Shown here one piece after another: positions 10,861-23,400 of a stretch of DNA of 39,316 bases. Positions within the stretch are counted from its first letter, which is position 1; every line of letters begins with the position of its first letter. A program made the position numbers and the translations under genes. The notes under the pieces were generated by a model. That model was given only the letters and a program-made list of their open reading frames with translations, made no database searches and was not told the DNA's origin. The stretch is from Nymphaea colorata (lineage: Eukaryota > Streptophyta > Magnoliopsida > Nymphaeales > Nymphaeaceae): assembly GCF_008831285.2 (NCBI RefSeq), contig NW_022204843.1:1-39316 (forward strand). The letters are read 5' to 3'.

Positions 10861-13800
10861 ATGTAATACTCAGTCAGCAAAGACTAGCTGGTCAAGATTA
10901 TTAGCGCATGCCAATAAAGGTCATACGCATAGGAAATTTAGCTACTTCAAGAGCACGGAGAATCAGTGGGTTGGCTGCTTGATGGGTTGGCATCACATGA
11001 AAAGAATGGAATTTCTAATGACGAATCTGAACTCCAAAAGCGCAAAACTGTATTCGGCACCAATGAAAAACAGATAAAAGAACCACCAGGATTACTGGAA
11101 CTCTTTTGCTAGGCCCTCTAAGATTTTACTCTTAGAATATTGCTGGTAGCAGCAATACTCTCCATCGCTTTGGAAGTAGGAACCGCATCTGATGCAGAAA
11201 GATCAAAGGCTTGGATCTAAGGATTTGCAGTGCTTATTGCAGTCTTTGTCTGTGCATTTGTGACATCAGTTAACGATTACCAAAAAGAAAGGCAGTTTTT
11301 AAAGCTGAACAGCGTTGCAGATGAAAAAAAGAAAGTGACTGTTAAGAGAAATGGAATCAACATGGAGATCCACCAAGACTACCTATTGACCGGAGATGTG
11401 ATTGTGATCACGGAAGGCATGGAAATCCCTGCTGATGGAATTTTAATCTAGTCCAACGAAATTTCAACCGATTAGAGTGCAATGACTGGAGAATCAGAAC
11501 CCATCAAAAAGAATTTGCTTAAACATTGCATCAAAAAGAAAGAACATGTTGAGAAAAGCGGAGAGAAAAATTTGGCTAATAAGCATGAAGTCCCCACACC
11601 TATCCTATTGAGTGGAACAAAGGTCCTCACAGGTGAGGGTAAAATGCTCGTACTAGTCGTTGGAGAATTATCATGCATTGGAAAAATTAGAGCCCTCTTA
11701 GAAAGTGATGAATCCCAGCCAACCCCACTTCAACAAAAATTGTAAACGCTCGCAACTGATATCGGAAAATTCGGACTCTACTCAGCATTGGTAATTGTTG
11801 GCATCCTTCTCGTTAGATTCGCCATCACAAAGGGAATTAAGAGGGAATGGTAGACTGGACCATGTCTTGCCGAAATTTTGGACTTTTTGATTATCGGAAT
11901 CATCGTAGTGGTCGTGGCCATCCCCGAAGGCCTTCCCCTTTCAGTTACTATTTCCCTTGCTTTTTCAGTCAAAAAGATGCTTAATGATCAAAACCTAGTT
12001 AGAAAAATGTAGGCATGTGAGACCATGGGAGGAGCAAACAACATTTGCTCAGATAAGACCGGAACTTTGACCATGAACAAAATGACATTATCACAAATTT
12101 GGAACAGATAGGCAAAGCAAGTCGATCTTTATAAGGAAGTTCTTGAGTAGAGTGATCTTTCTACTAACAAGGAGTACAATGAGCTCTTCAAAATCGCCTC
12201 TATCGTCAATAGCACAGCCCAACTAGAGCCTGAAGAGAAAGGGTCATCAACTTAAATTGCCATTTTGAAATACTTCAAGAGAATGGGCATCAACAGTGAA
12301 GAATACAAGAACAAGTTCGATGTAAAGCTAAAGATGCCATTCAGTTCGTCCAGAAAAAGAATGTCAATCGTTATTTAGTATAAGCAAACCGCTTGCCTTT
12401 TCATGAAAGGAGCATCTGAAATCATCCTTAACTCAAGCAATTAATGGTTCAATAGTGCCTCTGGATAGGTCGAACCCATTACTTAACAGATAAGAAGTGA
12501 ATTGAATAAGGCAATTCTAAAGATGGCTGAGAATTCTCTTAGAACTCTCTGTCTCGGATACAAAAGATTGACTGCTCATGATGATCTTGAAGCCAAGGAT
12601 TCTAAAGGAGTATTTGAATGCGAAAAAGAGGGCATTATTCTTGTAGCCATCATCGGTGTTAGAGATATCCCCAGAAAAGAAGTCCCTGAAGCTATCAGAC
12701 AATGTCATAAGGCTGGAATCACAGTAAGAATGGTTACAGGAGACAACATCATTACTGCTAAAGCAATTGCCAAGGATATTGGTATCACTCAGGAAGGAAA
12801 AGACTATATCGCTCTTGAAGGACCTGATTTCAGTAAGCTTGTTGGAGGTGTTGTTTGCAAGAAATGCAGAACTGCGGTCTGTGACTGTCCTACTGACTAT
12901 AAGAAGGCTCAGTAATAGCAAAAATAAGTGAGAGTTGATACCATTGCCAACGGAGAATAATTCGACAAGATTCAAGACACACTGCTAATTTTAGCAAGAT
13001 CTAGACCTGAGGACAAATACTGCTTGGTGACGGCTCTGAAAGAAAGAGGAAATATCGTCGCTGTCACAGGAGATGGTACCAACGATGCTCCTGCCCTCAA
13101 AAAAGCTGATGTTGGGTTCGCTATGGGTCAATGTGGCACTGAAGTCGCAAGAGATGCAGCTGCTATCATCCTCATCGACGATAACTTCAGCTCTATTGTT
13201 AAGGCGGTCCTTTGGGGAAGAAACATCTACGACTCTATCAGAAAGTTCGTTCAATTCCAGTTAACTGTCAATGTGGTTGCAGTGGCTACCACTTTCGTTG
13301 GAGCAGCTTTCCTTGAAAAATAAGTTCTAAAGCCTATCCAGATGTTATGGGTAAACCTCATCATGGACACACTTGCCTCCTTAGCCTTAGCCACCTAAGA
13401 ACCTAATGAATAGCTTCTCAACCGCCATCCTCACTCAAGAGATGAGTACATTATTTCTCCAACTATGCTTAAGCACATAATTGGACAGAGCATCTTCCAA
13501 ATGATCATTCTGCTGATCTTGATCTTCTAAGGTGAGAAATTTATTCCCGAGTATCAGGATTCTTACGACTCTACCATCTTTGCAACTAAGCCAGGATACA
13601 AGTGGCTCAATGGAGTTGTTGGGGGAACTGTTAGAAGTGGAAGATTCTATACAGTTACAGGCGCTGAAGACTATGTTTCTATCTATAATGAAACCATGAT
13701 CTACTCAAGACACTTCACCTTTATCTTCAACACCTTTGTGCTCCTTCAAATCTTCAATTTCCTCAACTCAAGAAAGCTCCACGAAGAGGTACAAATTATT

Positions 13801-14179
13801 TTATTTAGTATAATGTCTTCGAAGGAATCACAAAGAACATCTTATTCATTCTAATCGTGATTGGAATCTTTATCCTCCAGATCCTTTTGGTCACCTTTTC
13901 TGGAAGCGCTTTTGGAGTCTATGATAATTATGGACTCACTGTTCAGCAATGGCTTATCACAGTACTTTTTTTTCTATTTAGGTTGGACTGGGTTCATTAT
14001 CGCTGATCGTTAACTTCATTCTCAAGCTGATCCCCATTGCAAAAATCGAGCATACTCATAAGGAGATGGGCGGAGTTGGAAATCAAGTTGGATAAATTCG
14101 AAGAAAATCTGTCTTGAGCTTGAAGAGAATATAAGAAAGAGTGGAAAGAGATCTAGCTAAAAACCATCTGAGTTATTGA
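10861..14179 (+). CDS. Plasma-membrane-type Ca2+-transporting ATPase (P2B)
   Basis: 1092 aa after removing 20-nt introns at 13789-13808 and 13962-13981. This P-type ATPase pumps Ca2+ out of the cytosol using ATP. Visible motifs in order: [11 protein letters not shown] in the actuator domain (~204-214), [18 protein letters not shown] in M4, the phosphorylation site CSDKTGTLT (Asp ~398), KGASE in the nucleotide domain, TGDN, and the hinge [20 protein letters not shown] (~736-755). [18 protein letters not shown] marks M6. The spacing and the [10 protein letters not shown] stretch after M2 are typical of PMCAs. The C-terminal tail is short and basic ([20 protein letters not shown]), a possible autoinhibitory or calmodulin-binding helix. 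An unusual Cys cluster [11 protein letters not shown] sits at ~664-675. The start ATG at 10861 gives a normal short cytosolic N-terminus. Confidence 0.96.
13789..13808 (+). other. 20-nt spliceosomal intron
   Basis: GTACAAATTATTTTATTTAG. Its removal joins SRKLHEE to [10 protein letters not shown], the continuation expected after M8-M9 of a PMCA. Confidence 0.93.
13962..13981 (+). other. 20-nt spliceosomal intron
   Basis: GTACTTTTTTTTCTATTTAG. Removal joins QQWLIT to [15 protein letters not shown], as expected for the last membrane helix of a PMCA. Confidence 0.93.
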
Positions 14180-14319
14180 TATATTACTCTTTTTCTTAAC
14201 ATTAAATTCTTCATTAATCATCAACGTATCATAATCAATCAATCAGCATTTATAATTTAGCAAAAGATAATAAACAGGCTCATATTATTGTCACTTTGAC
14301 TTTATTACCTCAAAATAAA

Positions 14320-17300
14320 TCAGTTCTCCTCGCAATCCGCTATCATACTCTCAACGATAGATTTTACAACATTTTTGAACCCTGTCTATAGCCATCCTTC
14401 GATAATCGGTATCAAGCTTTCTCCTTCTTCTTAGAAAGCCTTATGGATAACTTCTTCCAAGCTTTCGCTATGCTAAATGACTTGTTTGATCTGATTGTAC
14501 TAATCAGGAAACATTTAAAACTAGATAAATAAATGATTTACGTATACCATTTCGCCGATTTGGTAAAATTGCTGGAAATCTTTCAATAATTCAAGTGCAT
14601 TTTCCACAAATGGCATTATTCGAGTCATGCTCTTGGTGAGAATGGTCAAGAGAAGCTTCCTTTATAATTATTGTGTCTGATCTATTACACTGTGGTATAG
14701 GCTGATGATGATCTTGAGGAACTCGTTGTTGGTGCAGTGCTGAGCCATGTACTCGTATAGAAATTGCAAAGGTTCGATGATGGTCTTGTCTGTTTTAATC
14801 TAATTAATAAATGAAATACCTCAGTGAAAAGCAGAATAATGATCAATAAAATTGAGTTAAAGGGTTGAGGCTTTTACAGAGGCTGGCTTTGGATGATATG
14901 GGATAGCTATTGAAGAAATAGATGCTTGTTTGGCTGGGATTTGAAGGGGATTAATATCAAAGTTCTGAGATGATTGAAGGGATTCGTGCTATTGTTGATC
15001 ATGTAGTTAATTTTTTCATAATTCAAAAGCTTATATTCGAACCTCTCCGGTTATTTCTACTATTATTTCACTTAGCTTTATTGTTACTACTACTATTAAT
15101 CACTATCTTGGTATTGTTATTAATATTTTTCATTGGATTTTTATTTGAGAGCCTCAGCTTTTAATTTCTGGAGCAAATTGTAATTTGTGCTAACTTATTA
15201 TTTTGGCTCTTTATCATATTATTATGATTAATCTTTGTCTTTCGGCAATGCATGCTCACTATGGTCTTCAGGTGGCTGGTAATATTGATCTATTTTATCA
15301 TTAGAATCGTTGTTCTGAGTAAAGTTATATTTTTATTCCTCTTCCTCAGAGCTAAACTATGGTCTTATTTATACTCTTTTTTCAGTTTAGATGGGTGTGT
15401 GGCTAGCAACGACTCCTTTTTTGTTCAAGAAATATTACCATTTTTCATCTAGTCTGTCAGTGTACTGCTATTCAACCTTTTCGATCTTTGAAATATCAGC
15501 GTTTTCAAGCATGTCCAATTCATCTAACTTTTATTTATACCTTACAGGCTATGCTTTGACTGGCTATGATACTTTGGCAGACCTAAATTATTGCTTCTTT
15601 TCTTCTCTGTATTATTTTTGAGGCGGAAAAGAGCTTTTTTCAATAGGTTTTGCTTAAACTCTTGAGTTAGTACTTTGAGTCGCTGGCAAGTTGATAATGG
15701 AAGGAGGAGGCTGAAAGATATTCTTTTCAGATTTTTGCTTTTCTCCGTTATTTTAGATGGCTTATATAACCTCGAAGTATTGGCTGTTTACAAATTATTA
15801 TGAAGCATTTTCTTCAAGCCATCTCATCAAGTATTTTTTGTTCTTTTTCTTCAATAAATGCCCTCCAAGAGCATACAAGCTTCCCAAGCATTTCACTATC
15901 ATTTCGAATCCAAAGCTCTTAGAAAGGTTATTCAAGATGAATATAAGCTCTTTGGAAAGGACCAATTTGCTCGTGCTTAATTTTAGCAAGTATTATAAGC
16001 CTGTTTCAGTAATTTTAGAGTTTTTCTTTGAAGGCTTGATCTCAGCCGTTGATAACACTTTAAGATAATCAATTAAAAAGTGAGAAATGATCTCATCAGT
16101 TTATTCGTTTGGTTGATATTTCTCAATAAAGCTTTCTGCTATCTCACAGTAGTAAAACATATCAAATACGTTTTATTTCAATGTGCTCCTAGTTGTTTAT
16201 AGGCATTTTTGAGTCGCTTTATTGAGTGTAGCCTCAGTTAGCTTATTTGATTACAAAATTTCAAGAATTTTGCTAAGCTCACCTTCAGGTGATATGATTA
16301 GTGATGATTTGCTTGTTGCTTTTGTTGTAGCTGCAAGGCTTTTCTTTGGAATTTATTGAGTTTTCGCTTGATTGTTAGGCACTGAAACTTTGGTACGAGA
16401 CATTGGGGACTTGCTTTCGGTTGCTTTACTTATCTACTTCGTTGATTTTTGAGAAGGCAGCGTAGTCGATATAGCTAATCCGAGTCCTGACCTCATTTCT
16501 TCAATCGCAGGAAGATATTCTTTGTCCTTACTATTTTCCTTGCTAAAAACCTCAAAACACTTCAGCAGCAACTTTTCCACATACCGTTTATTTTCGATTT
16601 TATCATATAAATCGTTGTATTATCCGATGCAATACAAAGAAAAAAGCTATTGATGCCGATAGTAATAGCAAAAAATTCGAATGAAAGACACAATACACCC
16701 ATATTTCAAATTTGCTTTATTTTCCTGGCTTCCTAAACCTTCTAGAATAGCATTCATTAGGTCTGAAGAGCGATTGCTGCACAAAAGAGCTTAAACTAAG
16801 GCAAGCAAATTGGCATTAGTTGCATGAGTCTTGTGAGTCTTGAACTTTCTAAATAAAAACAAGAGTGGAAATGATGAGTTTATCAACTGTGATTTGTTTT
16901 TGACTAAACTTGTGAGCATCTTCACTCCATTCGTACTGATGATTTGGTTGTTGAACTCTATCATGAGCTGAATGTAATAGCAAAAGCTTGAGAGATTGCC
17001 ACTCAAAGGCAAAGCTGAGATCTCATCGATAGAAGCTAGAAGTTACTATGAGTATTGTTGTTGCTGTTTTGCATTTAATTGCTCGAATTGAGGAATTTTC
17101 TATATTAGTTCCATCTTAAATGGTTTCTTTGCTTCCTATTTCTTTGAAGGAGCTCCTCTAGATATTGCCTTTGGCTTGGTCTCCTACTATTTCTATTTTA
17201 CATTTTCTTACTAATTTCCTAACTATTCTGCAATTTATGCAGCTAATTCCTTTACATCTTTCTTTGGATGCTTTTTTGATATCTATAGCAGCTTTCCTTT

Positions 17301-17795
17301 TAGGGAAACCATCTCTAATGCTCCAATCACTTCAATAACAAACATGACTGATTTTTATTGAGGCAAGTTCAGCCTATTATTCAAAGTGTTGGGTTCGATT
17401 TTGCACAACTCCAAAATCTCTAAGAACTTTTCGAGGACTATTTTTCTTTGTTGTGTAAGCAGTGGAAATTTCTAAAGTCCTTCAACGACAAGTTTATTAA
17501 AGTGTTTTCCAGTTTTCGAGTCTAACTTCAAGATGGCTTCAGCGCACTCAAGACCCTTCAGCAATACGTTTGGATGCTTTTCCTCGACAAGATTGTTCAA
17601 AAAAGCGATAAACTTGGCAACTGTGAAAGGCTCACCTTGTATATTAAGTTCCTAATTGATTGATTTTGCTTTTAAGGTGGCCTCCAGCATTTGCTCGTAT
17701 GCTTTTTTCCGTATGAGCCAATTGATATTTTTGAGTCTGATTGCAAGCGGCTTCGTTTCGGCATTCTCGAATTCATCTTGTTATTGATCAATCAT
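14320..17795 (-). CDS. TOG-domain microtubule-binding protein (XMAP215/CLASP-like)
   Basis: 1151 aa after removing a 20-nt intron at 14800-14819. The N-terminus (about 10-250) has a TOG signature: PLAIRLKNINWLIRKKAYEQ, then HEAT-like helices such as VAKFIAFLNNLVEEKHPNVL and LKGLECAEAILKLD. TOG domains bind tubulin and control microtubule growth in the XMAP215/Dis1 and CLASP families. A second helical-repeat block lies around 300-480. After basic and Ser/Thr-rich linkers (SKATESKSPMSRTKVSVPNN) there is a third around 560-700. The centre of the last third is very Glu/Gln/Lys-rich and low-complexity. A final helical region of ~200 residues follows. The order of one clear TOG, linker and further HEAT-like blocks fits an XMAP215-type protein with diverged later TOGs, but subfamily is uncertain. 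Its start codon is 35 nt from that of the PP2A-A gene. Confidence 0.82.
14800..14819 (-). other. 20-nt spliceosomal intron
   Basis: GTATTTCATTTATTAATTAG on the minus strand. Without removal the frame meets TGA soon after; with removal it stays open to the TGA at 14320. Confidence 0.88.
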
Positions 17796-17830
17796 TTTTT
17801 GAATTATTATAAAGTTAAATCAAATTAGGA
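17796..17830. promoter_or_regulatory. 35-nt bidirectional promoter gap
   Basis: The whole distance between two divergent start codons (TOG protein and PP2A-A) is 35 AT-rich nucleotides. It must contain both 5' UTRs and any core elements outside the coding regions. No specific motif is evident. Confidence 0.65.
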
Positions 17831-19366
17831 ATGATAGCCCCCATCAAATCGGAAAATGATAATATCAACCTCGACCCTGTTCTCATCCTTACGGAATAAT
17901 TAAAAGATAAAAATTTGAAGAAACAGGCCATCGAAGAGATCGGCACCATAGCATTAGTGCTTACTCCTGGAAGGATACGTTAGTAGCTAGTGCCATTATT
18001 AATAAAAACATTTGTCCAGGAGAACTTGGAGATGAGAGTAGTCATCGTGAAATCATTTGCAGTCATTCTTGAGTATGTCTCAGCAGGGACTTAATCATTT
18101 GTGCTCCTGGAGTTTATCTTAGATGTTCTGTGTGTGTTCTCATAAGAGTAATTGAGAAAAACAGCTTACCAAGCACTATAAGCCATCATTCAGAGTTTAA
18201 ATCTTCGAAAATACCAAGGGGAGATAATCAAAGTCATCAAATAATTGGGCAACTAAAATTAAAAAAACATAAAAGAAGTTATTCTAAAACTTGTCAGATA
18301 TGTGTATATCGTCGCTGAAGGCGAGAATGAAGCTTACCTGATTGGGCTTATTCATAAAAATAACCAAACAGAAGATGATCAGCTACTTCTTGTTCAATAG
18401 ATTAGTGAATTCATTAAAATAATGCCGCCTTTTCCATAGTCATAAATCCACAATATCATGAAGACCTTAATCAAAAGCACATCTGCCAAGGTCAGAAGTA
18501 AGCTTATTGAACCAATAATCTTACTTACAAAAATATTAGATGAATAATCAACAAAAGAATATTTCTAAGCCTTGCTTAATGATGCCAGTACAGATGTGAT
18601 TGCATCATTAATATCCCAGATAAACAAAATCAAATAGCTTCCTTCCAAAAATATTCTGAACCAAGTATTGAAAATGATTGACAATCAAGAAAAGCATGAC
18701 AGTACAATCAGATCAGCAATTCTAGATGTCCTTTAATTCATCCCATTGACTCAAGAACGTCGATCATACATATTGTAATCAAACTCATTCAAATCATTAA
18801 GTCTAAGTAAGGCATTGGCTGACTCATTGTGCAAAATCCATGATATCTAGGCTTTGGGCTATCTTATCGAGAACTCTGACACAGAATTTAAAAACAAACT
18901 GTTTCCGAAATTGCCTTCAGCTTGCGAAATTCATGTAAAATTAATGGAGCATATCTTTAATCAGAAAAATTGGAGAAGCAAATTAACTTTGCTTCAGAAT
19001 ATAGAAAAAAGAATGGAAAATTAATAAAATGTTGAGATTTTCATACCGAAATTGATGGAACAACTTGGAGATAAAATTGGAGTCTTGAGAATAAGTGTGG
19101 TTCGGCTTATTGCTCTCATTATAAAATCGAGAAAATTGGAACTGAAGGGAATAAGCGGGTAGCTCTACGAAAGCTTTTAGAGTAAAAATTGGTTTGAAAA
19201 ACAGTCTGTGCTGCTTTTGATGGAATAGTTGTCTTCAAATTATAAATAGTTTGAACCTCAGAGCAAAGTCATCTTCAGAGGGTTCGTAAATCAAGGATTA
19301 AATTCAAATATTTAAAACATCAAACAGATATCCTTAAGCATAAAATCGAAGCTGCAAATCTAATGA
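17831..19366 (+). CDS. PP2A scaffold (A, PR65-like) subunit
   Basis: 511 aa, no intron, stop TGA. The protein is built of HEAT repeats throughout, with the typical pattern of a hydrophobic A helix, a D/N-R/K turn and a B helix. The opening NLDPVLILTEELKDKNLKKQ plus TIALVLTPGRIRE closely follows the first repeat of PR65 (LI.ELK....R...I..L.TIA..LG..R...EL.P). Later repeats include LRISVVRLIALIIKSR. The A subunit is the horseshoe scaffold that joins the catalytic C and regulatory B subunits of protein phosphatase 2A. It is about 80 residues shorter than the usual ~590, so one or two repeats are missing or diverged. A diverged paralogue is possible. Confidence 0.83.
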
Positions 19367-19479
19367 TTGATATTTCATCTATTTCTTTTCATTTTCGCAA
19401 CTGTTGACTTTATTGCCCATATTTTTAAATTGATAGTATTTGTATTGAGTTATCGTAATAAGAGATATTTTTAATTGAG

Positions 19480-20402
19480 ATGGCTGATACCGGTGCAAAA
19501 GAACTCCACTATTTTGTTACAAGCGTAACAGCAGCGTTCACTGCATTCGCTGCATGGCAAACTGCCAAAAACCAGTATTACATTTTCCAGAAACGACACA
19601 AGATTAGCCAGATTGAAAAGAATGATATCTTAGAAGTCGATGAACTCCTTGGAAAGGCAAAAAAGATTAATGATGTTGTCCTTGTAAAGGTATTAGAAGA
19701 TTTATATAGGGAAAAATCGGAACAAAAGATGGAAAAGAAGTTGAGATCAGGCAAGGATTGTTTAGGAGTCAAAAGTTTGCTGTTCATCTTTCCTACACAT
19801 AAGCCATGTATTCAAATGATTCATATCAAAAGGAGAATTTCGTCCTCGATATGAATAAGATCTTAAAAAACTGCCAAATTGAGGGAAGCCACAAAGTCAC
19901 TCTATACACAGATGATAATCAGGGCAAAAGAAGCTCGATCCTTCTTAAAAATTTTGATCAACAAAATTATTCAAAAGTGATGTAGATCATCAGATGGGAT
20001 GAAAATAGAAGAAGCTTAAGCTTAGTTGAGCATATCAATGTGTTCTTCTTGTCAGTTCTTGAAGGCCTGATTGCACTTGGCAGTGATGGAAGACAAGTTG
20101 GCCATATCAGAGGAGTTTAAGTCGGAAAAAGAGATATTGAAGTCGGGGTAAAAATTGGAGCAACAGTATCGATTCTTGGAACCATTGGAATTACCTCAGA
20201 TGGAGAATTATTTGTGGAAACAAATCAAATTTTCAAGGACAGACTCAGCTAACTATCAGAACTGAGAGAAAAGCTTGACGGATTCATCGGAAAGAGAAAC
20301 GTTTGGTTAGCACTCTCATTACTCGGAACAATTTACTTGGGAAGAAGAGGTTACAAGTATTGCAAAGAGAAAAACATAAAGATTCCAATCTTAAACCCAT
20401 GA
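19480..20402 (+). CDS. MUL1/GIDE-like membrane protein lacking a RING
   Basis: 300 aa after removing a 20-nt intron at 19690-19709. Residues about 9-28 form a membrane helix (YFVTSVTAAFTAFAAW) and about 268-286 a second (VWLALSLLGTIYLGRRGYKY). The loop between is beta-rich with DVVLVKGKIGTKDG, VEVGKRDIEVGVKIGATVSI-like strands and a conserved-looking GTIGITSDGELFVE. Two helices flanking such a loop is the layout of MUL1/MULAN (GIDE domain), an E3 ligase of the mitochondrial outer membrane. MUL1 has a C-terminal RING; here the protein stops after KIPILNP, so no ligase activity is expected. It may be a RING-less relative or an unrelated two-pass protein. Intron retention would shift the frame. 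Confidence 0.55.
19690..19709 (+). other. 20-nt spliceosomal intron
   Basis: GTATTAGAAGATTTATATAG. Read through, the ORF stops after ~124 codons. Spliced, it joins VVLVK to GKIGTKDGKEVEI and stays open for 300 codons. Confidence 0.88.
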
Positions 20403-20446
20403 TTTATGATCAAGCAGATTGTTTATATATTTAGCACTATAAATCA

Positions 20447-23400
20447 TCATTTCTTGCGGTTCTGCTTCAAAACTTGCCTTTCCACCTTACTCTCTCCCTC
20501 TGCAAAATGCACCTTGTATAAGACGTTTGCGTTCTGGAACATTCCTTACTTGAGTGAAATCAATATGAACTGAGATTGTGGGAATCTCTGACTGATCATG
20601 TATCCGATATTCTCTGTGTGAGATAAGTCCAGGGCGGAGTCGATTTAATCCAGGATGTAGAAAGGTGATGGCTTGTAAAGTAGCAAGGCAAGGATAAATG
20701 ATAAAGCTAAGAGCGAACGCTGGCCTCCTGACAGTTAGCTGAGCTATTTTTTGATGTTGTTAAAGTGAACACTGAGCTAAGCACCTTTGGTCACATCTCT
20801 TTCATCAATAAGAGTGATGTGAGCAGTTGCTCCAGGAAGCAAATCGTTGAAAATCTTGGACAAATTGACTTTCACAGATTCAAAACATTTTTCGAGTGTT
20901 TTTGTTCGTTTTTCATCGAGGTCATGCATGTTGTTCAAGAGAGTTACTTTATCTAAGTAAAAATATGTGTACCTTTTTCAAGAGTCTATCTCTTTTATAG
21001 AAGATTTTTATATTGTTCATGAAGTTTCTGGTATGAGTGATCATCGATATTCATCTTCGCGCTTCTCTTCAGTTTATCAACCTCTCCTTCTACACTTTTG
21101 TATTCATTTTTCACTGATTAATAATTGAATCCAGGGTCTATCTCATAGGCCTCTTAAGCATCAAGCCAAGGATATTTTTCCAGCAACCCATCAATAAATC
21201 TTTTCAATTCACTTATTTCCTTTTTTAAATTTTAAGAGCCTGTCTAGAGAGATGATATCTCCGATTCCATCTTTTAATGTGCAGTCTTTATCTCATTCTG
21301 CTAAGAAATCAAAGACTTGTATTTTGCTTCATTTAGCAAGGTTTCTTTTTCGTATTTTTTCTTTTATTCCTAGACTCGTTCAAACTAGATGTGGAACTAC
21401 CTGAGATTGCTTGATACTTATCTCTCTTTCTTTTCTAAATCCAAAATTTCTTTTTAAAGATCGGTATTGACCACTTATAGATGCTTGATTGTGATTTTAA
21501 GTTCTTCTATCTGAACCTAAAGTTGAGAAACCTTCTTCTTTGAATCATTTATTTTGAAAAGAACTTTTTTGAGCTACTTTTCCAGCTCTTCTTTTTGCTC
21601 CTTGACTGATTTTATTTTCTTGTTTTTCAAATTTTCTTTGAACCCTGCAATTTTCTCCAAGTGATCAGCTTTTTCCTTCTCAAGTTCCTTCAATTTTGTC
21701 TCAATATCATCTAATTATTTTTTGAAGTCCCTTTTTTTAAGGTTAAGAGAAATGTTCAATAGTTTATTTTTGATTTTGTCACGTCTGTTGATTCTGCTTT
21801 CAAGTTATTTTTGCTTATTTCTAAACTAGTTGGTGGCTCTTTGGTAATTTTCATATTTGACTTTTTGCGCATCAAAACCAGCCCTTTCCCTTTTGATTGC
21901 CTCATCGATCTGACATAGCTCGTTAAATTGTGGAAGAATCATATTTCCTTGGCTTATATAACCACCTGATAAGGTTCCTTGCTCGTAGATATCGCCATCG
22001 TATGTCACGCATCTACAGGCAAACTGCCTCTGAGGATTGTATGCAATCTTTTGAGCAATTTCAGAGTTGGAACAAATGATAAAGTTGCTGAAAACGTACA
22101 TCATTGAGTTTTCAATATCTTTGGAGTAGTTGATGAGCTAGTATGCTGGTCTTGCAAGCCCTCCAATCTATTTGGCAACCCTTGTAGCAAAGTTGATAGT
22201 CTCTTGGCCGATGGCTTTGAACCTGATCTTGTTGTTCGGGATAATCGTAACATTTTTACCAAAAGATTCTCTCTAGATTAGTTGTTTTGATATTATTTCA
22301 TTTTCAACCACAATGTTGAACAATCTTCCTCCGGCGCCGATTTATAAAGCTTTTTCGTGAATTTTTTCTCTTGCTTTGAAGAGCATGAAGACTTTTCCTT
22401 TCACTTTTGAGCGGTCAAAGTTGGCATGAGGATCCTGGTAGTAAAAATTCAGTTGGAAGTATTGTTGGAGCAACTTTTTACGATTGAATTCTAATTACTT
22501 AAGAGCTGTATGGCTGAGCTATGGATCCTCAACAGGGCTAGGTGCTTGCATTTTTTCAATGGCTTCAATTTATGCTTATATTTCCTTCAACGATTGAGCC
22601 ATATTTTCGTTGCTTTCTTGCATATCAGCCATGACTTTCTTCTCATTCTCCATTTCGCTTTTTAATGTCTCTTTTTTACCATTCATAATCTTGATTTCGG
22701 TATTGATTGTGCTTACACGACTTTCTTCTTGAGCTAATTGCTTTTGAATCATCTATCCTGCATCCTTATCGCTGCTCGAGCGACCAAATTATTGAATGAT
22801 ATTTTATATTTCCTCCTTTTATTTGTCGGCCTGTAGAAGAGTCTTTTATTGCCATTCTTTCTATTTCTTTCTTTGCTCCAGCTCCTCTTCTCTCTCTGCA
22901 GATTATTTCTTGTTGGTAATTGCATCAGAATTTAATTTCTTTATTCTACTCTTGAGTTGAATCTTTTCATTTTCTTTTTAGGAGATCAGGCTTTTTACTT
23001 TATTGTAGGTAGCAAGTGGAGAATTCGTTGATTTAACAGTTAGCTGTTTCAATTGTGCATCAAGTTCTGCTAGCCTTTCAGCATTAAGTTTCTGTTGGTT
23101 TCTCCGTAAGACTATAGTCTCACCATTATTTGTTAAATCAAGCTACCTTTGTTGAAGATGTCTTTGCTTCATAGTCAGTTCAAAGATTCTGAGTTTTTCA
23201 TTTAGATGGTTGAGTAAGGATTATTTGTCTTTGAATGCTATGTATCTTCTTCTATCAGCATCAAGCTTTTGCATCTGAGGTTCAATTGATTGGTTCAAAA
23301 TATCGTTGATGGCCTTAAGCTTCTGTTCCTTTTTCTCAATAATCTTCTCTGACTCCATCTTTGTCTTGTTGTAGTAGGCTGTTCCTGCAGTTTACTCAAT

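Noticed and set aside
19690-19854. Direct continuation of the 19480 ORF without splicing
   Set aside because: It ends at an early TGA. The 20-nt intron gives a 300-codon frame with a second membrane helix.
20645-20647. Walker B Glu-to-Gln change in SMC2 if UAA is read as Gln
   Set aside because: The same apparent Glu-to-Gln change would occur in kinesin, the Ca2+ pump and MORN motifs. The simpler explanation is UAA=Glu.
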